DNA of 61,861 nucleotides from Fusobacterium sp. FSA-380-WT-3A. GTDB taxonomy: Bacteria; Fusobacteriota; Fusobacteriia; Fusobacteriales; Fusobacteriaceae. The notes beneath the pieces were generated by a model. The model saw only the letters and a program-made list of their open reading frames with translations, did not search any database and was not told the origin of the DNA. The position numbers were made by a program, and so were the translations under genes. Below are positions 8,185 to 17,330 of this stretch, piece by piece (the first letter of the stretch is position 1; every line of letters begins with the position of its first letter). The DNA lies in assembly GCF_012843705.1 (NCBI RefSeq), contig NZ_JABAFQ010000010.1:1-61861 (forward strand), written 5' to 3'.

Positions 8185-9785
8185 AAAAAATAATTATTGG
8201 GATTGTATTTCTAGTCTTTTCTGTATTTTTATTTGGAAAAGATGAAAATATAAAAAAATTGGGAAATGTCTATTATTCTAATGAGATAAATGTTAAAGAT
8301 ATAAGTTTAGAAAACTTTTTGTTATTTTTATCAGAAGAAAGTGGAGTAACTGTTATATCATCTCAAAAAATAAAAAATGATAAAATATCTTTATATATTA
8401 ATGAGAATAAAAATTTTTTTGAGATTTTAGATATTTTGTGTAATTCACAGGAATATATGATAAAGGACAGAGGGAACTATATTTATATATCCTCTAGATT
8501 TGAGAATAAAGAAAATAAAGGGATTTTAGTAGGAAGAGTTACTTCTGATGATTTTGGAGAAAATTTAGAAAAGGTAAAAGTTACTCTTTTAGATGGATAT
8601 TCAAAACCAAATTATACTTCTAGTGATGGAGTATATAAAATAGATGATATCTCTTATGGAGTTTATTTTTTAAGAGTTGAAAAAGAGGGGTATGATACAG
8701 TAGGAGAAATAATTACAATTGATAAATCTCACAATATTTTAAATATTAATTTGAAAAAGAAATATCAAGTGATAAAAAAACAGGAGATTTCTAAAAAACA
8801 ATTTGTAGTTAAAAAAGTTAAAGTTGGAGATTTAGAAAATCTAAAAATAGAGGAATTTATTTCAGATGAATTAAAAAATAATGTGAAACTTACAAGGGAT
8901 AATAAGAAAAATATCTTGTATATAAGTGGAAGAGAAGAAAAGGTCGATATAGTAAAGGAAAATATAGAAAAAATTTGTCATTCAAATAAAGGGATAAGAA
9001 TATCAGCTCAAATTTTAGACATAACGGATAATTTGTTTGAAGAATTAGGATTTTCTTGGATATATGGAGCTAATGAAAAGGGATATAAAGGAAATCAACT
9101 TGTGGGAGGTTCTTTAAATAATAGTTATATAGGTGGAATTGGGAGTATTTTTACTACAACTTTCAATTATATAAAAACTTTTAAAAATAATGAAGACTAT
9201 TTAAATTTTGGAATAAATTTATTAAAATCAACACAAGATTTAAAAATAAGTTCTACTCCTGTGCTAGTTACAAGCAATGGTGAAGAAGCTAGTTTAAAAG
9301 TGATACTGGAACAAATTGTTGGACAGGAAAGAGTGGAGAATACAGATAATAATCAGAATACTTATATTCCTATTTTTAGAGAAGCTGGGATAATTCTTAA
9401 GGTTTTGCCAGAAATTTTAGATGATGAGTATATTTCGCTAAAGGTAAGTATAGAAAGTAGTGATTTCAAAATTTTAAATGAAAATACTTCTTCAGAAACT
9501 GATGGAGAAAATAATTATGGGGGAAAAGTTTCTAGAAATATTGAATCTACTTTGAGAATAAAAAATGGTGAAACAGTATTTTTAAGTGGACTTAAAAAAG
9601 GAGTTGTTCAAAAGAATCAAAGTAAAGTTCCATTTTTAGGGGATATTCCTGTAATTGGTTTCTTTTTTAGTAATAATAGAGATATAAAACAAGTGACAGA
9701 TTTATATATAAGACTTAGAGTAGATGTAATAGAAAATAAAGGTTTTCAAGGAATTGATATGAAAAATTTTGAAAAAATTGACTAA
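8181..9785 (+). CDS. secretin (GspD/PilQ family) with inserted carboxypeptidase-regulatory-like domain
   Basis: Outer-membrane channel of the machine, 534 aa. A signal peptide (about 1-19) is followed by an STN-like N0 domain (about 37-105). A beta-sandwich of the carboxypeptidase regulatory-like type (about 114-190, with GILVGRV and SSDGVYKIDDI) comes next, then one N1-like domain (about 211-265, LYISGREEKVD) and the secretin barrel (about 270-520). The barrel shows SSTPVLVTSNGEEASLKV, an ETVFLSGLKKG strand and the conserved VPFLGDIPVIGFFF close. The inserted sandwich is unusual for a secretin. Last gene of the operon. Confidence 0.9.
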   Translation: MKKIIIGIVFLVFSVFLFGKDENIKKLGNVYYSNEINVKDISLENFLLFLSEESGVTVISSQKIKNDKISLYINENKNFFEILDILCNSQEYMIKDRGNYIYISSRFENKENKGILVGRVTSDDFGENLEKVKVTLLDGYSKPNYTSSDGVYKIDDISYGVYFLRVEKEGYDTVGEIITIDKSHNILNINLKKKYQVIKKQEISKKQFVVKKVKVGDLENLKIEEFISDELKNNVKLTRDNKKNILYISGREEKVDIVKENIEKICHSNKGIRISAQILDITDNLFEELGFSWIYGANEKGYKGNQLVGGSLNNSYIGGIGSIFTTTFNYIKTFKNNEDYLNFGINLLKSTQDLKISSTPVLVTSNGEEASLKVILEQIVGQERVENTDNNQNTYIPIFREAGIILKVLPEILDDEYISLKVSIESSDFKILNENTSSETDGENNYGGKVSRNIESTLRIKNGETVFLSGLKKGVVQKNQSKVPFLGDIPVIGFFFSNNRDIKQVTDLYIRLRVDVIENKGFQGIDMKNFEKID

Positions 9786-9790
9786 AAAGA

Positions 9791-9819
9791 TTGATATTAT
9801 TCCTATTTGTTAGTAAAAT
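9791..9819 (+). promoter_or_regulatory. predicted promoter of the heptose kinase-ispF operon
   Basis: TTGATA (9791-9796), 17-base spacer, TAAAAT (9814-9819), ending 44 bases before the next ATG. A perfect palindrome TATGTAATACATA follows at 9825-9837 and could be an operator. Confidence 0.55.
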
Positions 9820-9863
9820 ATTAGTATGTAATACATATATTAGGTATTGTCCATGGAGGAAAA

Positions 9864-10850
9864 ATGAAAAAAGAAAGATTAATAGAGATAATTTCAAATT
9901 TTAGAAAAGTAAGATTAGCTGTTATAGGGGATATAATGTTAGATGATTATTTAATAGGAAGTGTAGATAGAATTTCTCCTGAAGCTCCAGTACCAGTAGT
10001 TTTAATAAAGAAAGAAAAATTTGTTTTAGGGGGGGCTGGAAATGTTATAAATAATCTAGCTACTTTAGGGGCTAAAAGTTATTGTTATGGAGTAGTTGGT
10101 GACGATATAGATGGTGACCGCCTAATGAAATTTATGAAAAATTTAGGTGTAGATGTAAGTGGAATAATAAGAAGTGAAGAAAGACCAACTGTTGTAAAAA
10201 GAAGAGTTTTAGGTGGAAGTCAACAATTATTAAGACTTGATTGGGAAGACCCAACAGATATAAATGTTATATTAGAAGAAGCTATATTAGAGAAATTTTC
10301 TCAAGCTCTTGATAATATAGATGGAATAATATTATCTGATTATGATAAAGGTGTTTTAACTCCAAAAGTATCTAAAGAAATAATAAAAATGGCTAGAAAA
10401 AAAGGAAAAATAGTGGTAGTAGATCCAAAACCATCTAATGTAGAAAATTATATTGGAGCTTCTTCCATGACACCAAATAGAAAAGAAGCTGAACTTTGTT
10501 TAGGAAAACCTAAAAAGAAAACAATAGATGAAATAGGAACTGAGATAAGAGAAAAAATAAAATTAGAGAATTTACTTATGACTAGAAGTGAAGAGGGAGT
10601 AAGTCTTTATGAAGAGGATAAAGTAACAAATATTCCTACATTTGCCAAAGAAGTTTATGATGTAACAGGGGCTGGTGATACAGTTATATCAGTATATACA
10701 TTAGCTAAAGCAGCTGGAGCTACTTGGGAAGAGGCTGCTAAGATAGCTAATACAGCAGCTGGAGTTGTAGTTGGAAAGATAGGAACTTCTACAGTAACTG
10801 TAGAAGAAATTATAAATTTTTATGATGAAATTTATAAGGAGTGGAATTAA
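9864..10850 (+). CDS. rfaE1: D-glycero-beta-D-manno-heptose-7-phosphate kinase
   Basis: PfkB-family sugar kinase, 328 aa, phosphorylating C1 of heptose 7-phosphate in the ADP-heptose pathway for LPS core. Evidence: [12 protein letters not shown] at the N-terminus with [10 protein letters not shown] directly after (the HldE/RfaE signature), [12 protein letters not shown], and the C-terminal anion-hole motif VTGAGDTV. Length corresponds to the kinase half only; the adenylyltransferase half of bifunctional HldE is absent, so a separate transferase gene must lie elsewhere. Strong GGAGG site before ATG 9864. Confidence 0.9.
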   Translation: MKKERLIEIISNFRKVRLAVIGDIMLDDYLIGSVDRISPEAPVPVVLIKKEKFVLGGAGNVINNLATLGAKSYCYGVVGDDIDGDRLMKFMKNLGVDVSGIIRSEERPTVVKRRVLGGSQQLLRLDWEDPTDINVILEEAILEKFSQALDNIDGIILSDYDKGVLTPKVSKEIIKMARKKGKIVVVDPKPSNVENYIGASSMTPNRKEAELCLGKPKKKTIDEIGTEIREKIKLENLLMTRSEEGVSLYEEDKVTNIPTFAKEVYDVTGAGDTVISVYTLAKAAGATWEEAAKIANTAAGVVVGKIGTSTVTVEEIINFYDEIYKEWN

Positions 10851-10852
10851 AA

Positions 10853-11329
10853 TTGTATAGAATAGGAAATGGTTATGATGTTCATAAATTAGTAGAAGGA
10901 AGAAAATTAATTTTAGGTGGAGTAGAAATTCCTTATGAAAAGGGTTTATTGGGACACTCAGATGCTGATGTTTTAGTTCATAGTATAATGGATGGAATAT
11001 TAGGAGCTCTAGCTTTAGGAGATATTGGACAACATTTTCCAGATAATGATAATAAATATCACAATATTGATAGTATGATTTTATTAAAAAAAGTTAAAGA
11101 GTTAATGAATGAAAAAGGATATCAAATAGAAAATTTAGATTCAATTATTGTTGCTCAAAAGCCAAAATTAAAAGATTATATTTTAGAGATGAGAAAAAAG
11201 ATATCAGAAGTTTTAGAAATTGATATAGAAAATGTTAGTATAAAAGCGACAACAGAAGAAAAACTTGGATTTACAGGAAATGGAGATGGAATGAAATCAT
11301 ATTCTGTTGTGTTATTAAAAAAATATTAG
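10853..11329 (+). CDS. ispF: 2-C-methyl-D-erythritol 2,4-cyclodiphosphate synthase
   Basis: Trimeric zinc enzyme of the MEP isoprenoid pathway. The N-terminus [11 protein letters not shown] carries the metal-binding Asp and His. [20 protein letters not shown] holds the third ligand and DIGQHFPD follows. The C-terminal [15 protein letters not shown] is diagnostic. TTG 10853 is taken as start because it aligns with other IspF starts and has AAGGAG about eleven bases upstream; a GTG at 10841 would place the start directly on that ribosome site. It follows the kinase gene by two bases. Confidence 0.93.
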   Translation: MYRIGNGYDVHKLVEGRKLILGGVEIPYEKGLLGHSDADVLVHSIMDGILGALALGDIGQHFPDNDNKYHNIDSMILLKKVKELMNEKGYQIENLDSIIVAQKPKLKDYILEMRKKISEVLEIDIENVSIKATTEEKLGFTGNGDGMKSYSVVLLKKY

Positions 11330-11339
11330 GGGGAATTAT

Positions 11340-11657
11340 ATGCCATTTGTAAAAATTAGTGGAATTTCAAAAGAAAAAGTTATAGAAATTAGTGAAGATT
11401 TAAAAAATATAATTGTAAAAGAAACAGAAACTCCAAAAGAAAGAATTAGAGTTTTCTATGATAGTACAGTTGAAATTTTTGACCAAAAAGAAGTTACAGA
11501 GAGAATAATGATTGATATACAATGGTTACCACGTCCAAAAGAGATGAGAGAAAAGGTTTCTCAAGCTTATTTTTCTTATTTTGAAGATAGAGGTTATAAA
11601 AATATAAGAATATATTTTGAAGATATCAATAAAGAATACTATTTTGTAAAAAATTAA
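11340..11657 (+). CDS. DUF1904 (tautomerase-fold) protein
   Basis: 105 aa. Starts with Met-Pro, and the body (MPFVKISGISKEKV, then DIQWLPRPKEMR and IRIYFEDI) matches my memory of the DUF1904 family, which has a 4-oxalocrotonate tautomerase-like fold with a potentially catalytic N-terminal proline. Substrate unknown. It lies ten bases after ispF, so it is probably the last gene of that operon, and a terminator follows. Confidence 0.7.
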   Translation: MPFVKISGISKEKVIEISEDLKNIIVKETETPKERIRVFYDSTVEIFDQKEVTERIMIDIQWLPRPKEMREKVSQAYFSYFEDRGYKNIRIYFEDINKEYYFVKN

Positions 11658-11691
11658 CCTTAAAATAAAATAAATAACTTTTTATCTAAAG

Positions 11692-11731
11692 ATACCGTCT
11701 TTATTAATAAATTAAGAAAGATGGTATTTTT
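11692..11731 (+). terminator. intrinsic terminator after the ispF operon
   Basis: ATACCGTCTTT (11692-11702) pairs with AAAGATGGTAT (11717-11727, one G-U) and runs into TTTTTATTATTATT. Confidence 0.8.
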
Positions 11732-11990
11732 ATTATTATTTATTTGTGAAAATACGATTAAAAAAAGAGCTTTAATAAAGAAAAATTAACAATTTGATAT
11801 TATTAATATAAAAAATGTATTAAAATAATATAAAAAATATATTTTTAAAGTTGGTAAAATTGGACTATAATACTAAATATCAAATGAAAAGATGTCCCAA
11901 TAAATATAAAATAATAAAGTAAAGAAGCAATTTTAAAACAAAGTATCAAAAATTAACCGAAAATAATTAAAATTAAAGGGGGATATATAA
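11732..11990. other. AT-rich spacer before crt
   Basis: No gene seen. A TATAAT at 11866-11871 may be the crt -10 element, but no convincing -35 box lies 16-18 bases upstream. A GGGGG ribosome site precedes the crt ATG. Confidence 0.5.
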
Positions 11991-12767
11991 ATGGAATTTG
12001 TAACATATGAACAAGAAGGATTTGTTGGAATAGTAACTATTAATCGTCCAAAAGCTTTAAATGCTTTAAATAGTAAAGTTTTAGAGGAACTTGATGAAGT
12101 ATTTTCTAATGTAGATTTAGAAACAACTAGAGCTTTAATACTTACAGGAGCAGGAGAAAAATCTTTTGTTGCTGGAGCTGATATAGGAGAAATGAGTACT
12201 CTTACAAAAGAACAAGGAGAAGCTTTTGGTAAAAAAGGGAACGATGTATTTAGAAAAATAGAAACATTCCCAATTCCTGTAATTGCAGCAGTTAATGGAT
12301 TTGCTCTTGGTGGAGGATGTGAAATTTCAATGAGCTGTGATATAAGAATTTGTTCAGAAAATGCTGTGTTTGGACAACCAGAGGTTGGATTAGGAATCAC
12401 TCCAGGATTTGGAGGAACTCAAAGACTTGCTCGTATAGTTGGAGTTGGAAAAGCAAAAGAGATGGTATATGCAGCAACAAATATAAAAGCTGATGAAGCT
12501 TATAGAATAGGACTTGTAAATGCAGTATATCCTCAAACAGAATTGATGGAGATGGCTAAAAAATTAGCAAACAAAATATCAAAAAATGCTCCTATCGCTG
12601 TTAGAGCTTGTAAAAAAGCCATAAATGAAGGTTTAGATGTTGATATGGACAAAGCTATTGTAATAGAGGAAAAAGCTTTTGGAAGTTGTTTTGAAAGTGA
12701 AGACCAAAGAGAAGGAATGAATGCTTTCTTAGAAAAAAGAAAAGTAGAAGGATTTAAAAATAGATAA
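11991..12767 (+). CDS. crt: 3-hydroxybutyryl-CoA dehydratase (crotonase)
   Basis: Enoyl-CoA hydratase-family enzyme, 258 aa, converting 3-hydroxybutyryl-CoA to crotonyl-CoA in butyrate formation. AGADIGEM forms part of the CoA oxyanion site, GGGCEISMSCD supplies catalytic Glu111 and FGQPEVGLGITPGFGG supplies Glu131, the pair expected of a hydratase. Next to hbd and upstream of thl and acd, so the fermentative role is well supported. Strong AAAGGGGG ribosome site. Confidence 0.95.
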   Translation: MEFVTYEQEGFVGIVTINRPKALNALNSKVLEELDEVFSNVDLETTRALILTGAGEKSFVAGADIGEMSTLTKEQGEAFGKKGNDVFRKIETFPIPVIAAVNGFALGGGCEISMSCDIRICSENAVFGQPEVGLGITPGFGGTQRLARIVGVGKAKEMVYAATNIKADEAYRIGLVNAVYPQTELMEMAKKLANKISKNAPIAVRACKKAINEGLDVDMDKAIVIEEKAFGSCFESEDQREGMNAFLEKRKVEGFKNR

Positions 12768-12814
12768 ACTATATTAGAACTTAATTAAATTAAGATAGAT
12801 GAGGAGGATTTAAA

Positions 12815-13654
12815 ATGAAAATAGGAGTTATTGGAGCAGGAACAATGGGGTCTGGAATTGCTCAAACATTTGCACAAACAGAAGGATTTGAAGTAATGTT
12901 ATGTGATATAAATCAAGAATTTGCAGCAAATGGTAAAAAGAAAATAGCTAAAGGATTTGAAAAAAGAATTGCTAAAGGAAAAATGGAACAATCAGTAGCT
13001 GATTCAATATTAGCTAAAATAACAACAGGAACAAAAGAAATTTGTGCTGATTGTGATTTAGTAATAGAAGCTGCTATAGAAAATATGGAAATAAAAAAAC
13101 AAACTTTTAAAGAATTAGATGAGATTTGCAAACCAGAAACAATTTTTGCTACAAATACATCTTCTTTATCAATAACTGAAATAGGAGCAGGACTTTCAAG
13201 AGCAGTAATAGGAATGCATTTTTTCAACCCAGTACCAGTAATGAAATTAGTAGAAGTAATAGCTGGACTTAATACACCAGTAGAAGTTGTAGAAAAAATA
13301 AAAGAAATTTCTGAAATAATAGGAAAAGTTCCAGTACAAGTAGAAGAAGCTCCAGGATTTGTTGTTAATAGAATATTAATTCCAATGATAAATGAGGCAA
13401 TAGGAATTTATGCTGATGGAGTAGCTTCAGTAGAAGGGATAGATGCTGCAATGAAATTAGGAGCAAACCATCCAATGGGACCATTAGCTTTAGGAGATTT
13501 AATAGGTCTAGATGTATGTTTAGCAATAATGGAAGTTTTATACAATGAAATGGGAGATACAAAGTATAGACCTCATCCATTATTAAGAAAAATGGTTCGT
13601 GGAAAACAATTAGGAATGAAAACAGGAAAAGGATTCTACGACTATACTAAATAA
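12815..13654 (+). CDS. hbd: 3-hydroxybutyryl-CoA dehydrogenase
   Basis: NAD(P)-dependent enzyme, 279 aa, reducing acetoacetyl-CoA to 3-hydroxybutyryl-CoA. The N-terminal Rossmann motif GAGTMG is at 7-12, ATNTSSLSI marks the substrate side, and [15 protein letters not shown] contains catalytic His (about 135). The C-terminal helical domain is complete and ends with [16 protein letters not shown] lies before the ATG, 47 bases after crt, and a terminator follows, so crt-hbd form one transcript. Confidence 0.96.
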   Translation: MKIGVIGAGTMGSGIAQTFAQTEGFEVMLCDINQEFAANGKKKIAKGFEKRIAKGKMEQSVADSILAKITTGTKEICADCDLVIEAAIENMEIKKQTFKELDEICKPETIFATNTSSLSITEIGAGLSRAVIGMHFFNPVPVMKLVEVIAGLNTPVEVVEKIKEISEIIGKVPVQVEEAPGFVVNRILIPMINEAIGIYADGVASVEGIDAAMKLGANHPMGPLALGDLIGLDVCLAIMEVLYNEMGDTKYRPHPLLRKMVRGKQLGMKTGKGFYDYTK

Positions 13655-13680
13655 TAGTTGCTATAGAGATTAACTTTCTT

Positions 13681-13709
13681 TAAGCTCGAAAATTTTTCGA
13701 GCTTATTTT
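13681..13709 (+). terminator. intrinsic terminator after hbd
   Basis: TAAGCTCGAAAA and its complement TTTTCGAGCTTA form a compact hairpin followed by TTTTA. Confidence 0.85.
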
Positions 13710-13898
13710 ATAAAAATGTTAAAAAATGTTTTAAAATTTAAAAATAATATATAAAATATATTTTAAAAAAAACAAAAATTGAATTATAATAAAATATATA
13801 AAAAATGATGGTTTTTATATCAAAAGGTTTAAAACAAAACATAAATTATAAAAATAAACTTGATAAAAAACCTAAATAATAAAAATCAGGAGGAAAAC

Positions 13899-15107
13899 AT
13901 GTCAAAAGTATATTTAGTAAAAGCAAAAAGAACTCCAATAGGAAGTTTTCTAGGAAGTTTAAAAGATGTTAAACCTGGAGATTTAGGAGCATTAGTTGTA
14001 AAAAATATAATTGAAGAAACAGGAATTAACCCAGCTGATTTAGATGAAGTTGTAATGGGAAATGTACTTCATGCAGGACATAAACAAGGAATAGGGAGAC
14101 AAGTAGCTATAAAAGCTGGAATTCCACAAGAAGTACCAGGATATTCAGTAAATATGATTTGTGGTTCTGGATTAAAATCAGTTTATTTAGCTTATTGTGA
14201 AATAAAATCAGGACAATCTAATATGATAATAGCTGGAGGAGTAGAATCTATGTCTCAAGCAGGATTTGTTTTACCAGCTTCTGTTAGATCTGGAGTAAAA
14301 ATGGGAGATCTTAAATTAGTAGATCATATGATAGCTGATGGATTAACAGATGCATTTCATGAATATCATATGGGAATTACAGCAGAGAATATTGCTGAAA
14401 AATATGGAATCACAAGGGAAGAACAAGATGAATTTGCAATGAATTCTCAAAGAAAAGCGATTGCAGCTGTTGATTCTGGAAGATTTGCTGATGAAATAGT
14501 TCCAGTACCAGTAAAAATAAAAAAACAAGAAGTTTTATTTGATAAGGATGAACATCCAAATAGAAAATCAACACCAGAAATATTAGCAAAATTAAAAACA
14601 GCTTTCAAAAAAGATGGAACAGTAACAGCAGGAAATGCTTCTGGATTAAACGATGGAGCTTCAGCAGTTTTATTAGCATCAGAAGAAGCTGTAGCAAAAT
14701 ATAACTTAAAACCAATGGCAGAAGTTTATGCTGTAGGGCAAGGTGGAGTAGACCCAGCATATATGGGATTAGGACCAGTTCCAGGGATTAGAGATGTATT
14801 GAAGAAAGCAGGATTAAAAATAACAGACATAGACTTATTTGAGTTGAATGAAGCTTTTGCTGCTCAATCTTTAGGAGTTTTAAGAGAAGTTTGTGAAGAA
14901 CATGGAGTAACAAAAGAATGGATGTTAGAAAGAACAAATGTAAATGGTGGAGCAATAGCATTAGGACATCCAATTGGAGCTTCTGGAAATAGAATATTGA
15001 CTACATTAGTTTATGAAATGGAAAAAAGAGATTTAACTTATGGACTAGCAACACTATGTATTGGTGGAGGAATGTCTGTAGCAGTAATATTAAAAAGAAA
15101 TAAATAG
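13899..15107 (+). CDS. thlA: acetyl-CoA acetyltransferase (thiolase)
   Basis: Condenses two acetyl-CoA to acetoacetyl-CoA, the first step to butyrate. 402 aa from ATG 13899, which has AGGAGG eight bases upstream; the reading frame is open further back to 13860 but without a ribosome site. Motifs: nucleophilic Cys88 in NMICGSGLKS, NGGAIALGHPIGASG with the catalytic His, and CIGGGMSV with the second catalytic Cys. It has its own upstream AT-rich region of about 190 bases with a TATAAT, and is followed by a hairpin. Confidence 0.95.
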   Translation: MSKVYLVKAKRTPIGSFLGSLKDVKPGDLGALVVKNIIEETGINPADLDEVVMGNVLHAGHKQGIGRQVAIKAGIPQEVPGYSVNMICGSGLKSVYLAYCEIKSGQSNMIIAGGVESMSQAGFVLPASVRSGVKMGDLKLVDHMIADGLTDAFHEYHMGITAENIAEKYGITREEQDEFAMNSQRKAIAAVDSGRFADEIVPVPVKIKKQEVLFDKDEHPNRKSTPEILAKLKTAFKKDGTVTAGNASGLNDGASAVLLASEEAVAKYNLKPMAEVYAVGQGGVDPAYMGLGPVPGIRDVLKKAGLKITDIDLFELNEAFAAQSLGVLREVCEEHGVTKEWMLERTNVNGGAIALGHPIGASGNRILTTLVYEMEKRDLTYGLATLCIGGGMSVAVILKRNK

Positions 15108-15117
15108 TAAATTTAAA

Positions 15118-15151
15118 ATAGCTTATTAGTGTTATAGCACTAATAAGCTAT
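15118..15151 (+). terminator. hairpin after thl, probable terminator
   Basis: ATAGCTTATTAGTG and CACTAATAAGCTAT form a perfect 14-base-pair stem with a six-base loop eleven bases after the thl stop. The following bases (TATATAG) are not a good T-run, so termination efficiency is uncertain. Confidence 0.6.
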
Positions 15152-15167
15152 TATATAGAACAAAAAC

Positions 15168-15265
15168 TTATCATTTTATGATAAAAATAGGCTCAATATT
15201 TTAAAAAACGTAAAAAAAGTGGAAAAATGGTTGATTTTACACACAATTTTATTATAAAATGATAA
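15168..15265 (+). promoter_or_regulatory. acd promoter with two palindromic operator-like sites
   Basis: TTATCATTTTATGATAA (15168-15184) is a perfect palindrome. A second near copy, TTATTATAAAATGATAA (15249-15265), lies 81 bases downstream. A promoter TTGATT (15231-15236), 16-base spacer, TATAAA (15253-15258) overlaps the second site, which would let a bound protein block RNA polymerase. The two sites together also form a 21-base inverted repeat with one mismatch. The regulator is unknown. Confidence 0.6.
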
Positions 15266-15308
15266 GTGACAAAGTTTAGCTAAAAAATCAGTAGGAGGAT
15301 TAGATAGA

Positions 15309-16454
15309 ATGGAATTCAATATACCTAAAACACATGAACTTTTCAGACAAATGATAAGAGAATTTGCTGAAAAAGAAGTAAAACCTTTAGCTGCAGAGGT
15401 TGATGAAGAAGAAAGATTCCCAATGGAAACTGTTAAAAAAATGGCAGAAATAGGAATAATGGGAATACCAATTCCAAAAGAATATGGAGGAGCTGGAGGA
15501 GATAACTTAATGTATGCTATGGCTGTTGAAGAGTTATCAAGAGTTTGCGCAACTACAGGAGTTATAGTATCAGCACATACATCTTTAGGAACTTGGCCAA
15601 TTCTAGCTTTTGGAACTGAAGCTCAAAAGCAAAAATATTTACCAGGTCTAGCAAAAGGTGAATTAATAGGTGCATTTGGATTAACAGAACCTAATGCTGG
15701 AACAGATGCTGCAGGACAACAAACAACAGCAGTATTAGATCCAGAAACAAATGAATGGATTATTAATGGTTCAAAAATATTTATAACTAATGCTGGATAT
15801 GCAGATGTATATGTAATATTTGCTATGACAGATAAAAGTTTAGGATTAAAAGGAATTTCTGCTTTCATAATTGAAAAAGGAACACCAGGATTTACTATTG
15901 GTAAAAAAGAGAAAAAACTTGGAATTAAAGGATCTGCAACTTGTGAATTAATATTTGAAAATGCAAGAATACCAAAAGATAACCTATTAGGACAAGAAGG
16001 AAAAGGATTTAAAATTGCTATGATGACTCTTGACGGAGGAAGAATAGGAATTGCATCTCAAGCTTTAGGAATAGCTCAAGGAGCTTTAGATGAAACAGTA
16101 GCATATACAAAAGAAAGAAAACAATTTGGAAAAGCTATTGCTAAATTCCAAAATACTCAATTCCAATTAGCTGATCTAGATGTAAAAGTAGAAGCATCAA
16201 GATTATTAGTTTATAAAGCAGCTTGGAAGAAAAGTGCAGGATTACCATATTCAGTAGATGCAGCAAGAGCAAAATTATTCGCTGCTGAAACAGCTATGGA
16301 AGTAACAACAAAAGCAGTTCAATATCATGGAGGATATGGATACACTAGAGAATATCCAGTAGAAAGAATGATGAGAGATGCTAAGATAACTGAAATTTAT
16401 GAAGGAACTTCAGAAGTTCAAAGAATGGTAATAGCAGGACACTTATTCAAATAG
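15309..16454 (+). CDS. acd: butyryl-CoA dehydrogenase (acyl-CoA dehydrogenase)
   Basis: FAD enzyme, 381 aa, reducing crotonyl-CoA to butyryl-CoA. Features of the family in order: the N-terminal helical domain, FGLTEPNAGTDA around the flavin site, IKGSATCELIF in the beta domain, and YGYTREYPVERMMRD then the catalytic Glu in IYEGTSEVQRM near residue 366. It is followed directly by etfB and etfA. In clostridia the Bcd-EtfAB complex bifurcates electrons from NADH to crotonyl-CoA and ferredoxin, and the same arrangement here makes that likely. Confidence 0.95.
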   Translation: MEFNIPKTHELFRQMIREFAEKEVKPLAAEVDEEERFPMETVKKMAEIGIMGIPIPKEYGGAGGDNLMYAMAVEELSRVCATTGVIVSAHTSLGTWPILAFGTEAQKQKYLPGLAKGELIGAFGLTEPNAGTDAAGQQTTAVLDPETNEWIINGSKIFITNAGYADVYVIFAMTDKSLGLKGISAFIIEKGTPGFTIGKKEKKLGIKGSATCELIFENARIPKDNLLGQEGKGFKIAMMTLDGGRIGIASQALGIAQGALDETVAYTKERKQFGKAIAKFQNTQFQLADLDVKVEASRLLVYKAAWKKSAGLPYSVDAARAKLFAAETAMEVTTKAVQYHGGYGYTREYPVERMMRDAKITEIYEGTSEVQRMVIAGHLFK

Positions 16455-16500
16455 GAAACTTTAGGTAAAAAACATATTGAAAAATATTGGAGGACAAAAA

Positions 16501-17289
16501 ATGAAAATAGTAGTTTGTATAAAACAAGTTCCAGATACAACAGAGATAAAATTAGATCCTGTAAAAGGAACACTTATAAGAGATGGAGTTCCTAGTATCA
16601 TGAACCCTGATGATAAAGGTGGATTAGAAGAAGCTTTAAAATTAAAAGATATGTATGGAGCACATGTAACAGTTATAACAATGGGACCTCCTCAAGCTGA
16701 CGCTATATTAAGAGAAGCATATGCTATGGGAGTTGACAGAGCTATACTATTAACAGATAGAAGATTTGCTGGAGCAGATACATTAGCTACATCAAACGCT
16801 TTAGCAGCAGCATTAAGAGAATTAGATTATGATTTAATAATCGCAGGAAGACAAGCAATTGACGGAGATACAGCACAAGTAGGACCACAAATTGCTGAAC
16901 ATTTAGGAATACCTCAAATATCTTATTTAAAAGAAATGAAATACAATGAAGAAGCTAATACAATAACAGTAAAAAGAGTTATAGAAGATGGATACTATCT
17001 ATTAGAAACTCAATTACCAGCATTAGTAACAGTTTTATCTGAAGCTAATACTCCAAGATATATGAGAGTTGGAAATATTGTTGATGCATTCGATAAAGAA
17101 GTTGAAGTTTGGACAGTAGACAACGTAAAAATAGAAGTTGAGAAACTTGGATTAAAAGGATCTCCAACACAAGTTAAAAAATCATTTACTAAAGGAGCTA
17201 AACAAGCTGGAAAAGTATTTGATGACTTAGATACTAAACAAGCAGTAGACTTAATTGTAGAAAAATTAAAAGAAAAATTCGTTATATAA
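16501..17289 (+). CDS. etfB: electron transfer flavoprotein beta subunit
   Basis: 262 aa. MKIVVCIKQVPDTTEIKLD at the start and DGDTAQVGPQIAEHLGIPQ in the middle are typical; the AGRQAIDGDTAQVG segment binds the nucleotide or FAD in bifurcating EtfB. ATG 16501 has GGAGG nine bases upstream; an in-frame TTG at 16477 is not needed. It lies 46 bases after acd and 41 before etfA. Confidence 0.95.
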   Translation: MKIVVCIKQVPDTTEIKLDPVKGTLIRDGVPSIMNPDDKGGLEEALKLKDMYGAHVTVITMGPPQADAILREAYAMGVDRAILLTDRRFAGADTLATSNALAAALRELDYDLIIAGRQAIDGDTAQVGPQIAEHLGIPQISYLKEMKYNEEANTITVKRVIEDGYYLLETQLPALVTVLSEANTPRYMRVGNIVDAFDKEVEVWTVDNVKIEVEKLGLKGSPTQVKKSFTKGAKQAGKVFDDLDTKQAVDLIVEKLKEKFVI

Positions 17290-17330
17290 TTAATACGAAT
17301 ATAAAACCTTAAGATAAAGGAGATAGAATA

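Noticed and set aside
11933..12400. 155-codon minus-strand frame opposite crt
   Set aside because: Antisense shadow of a strongly conserved gene with biased codon use.
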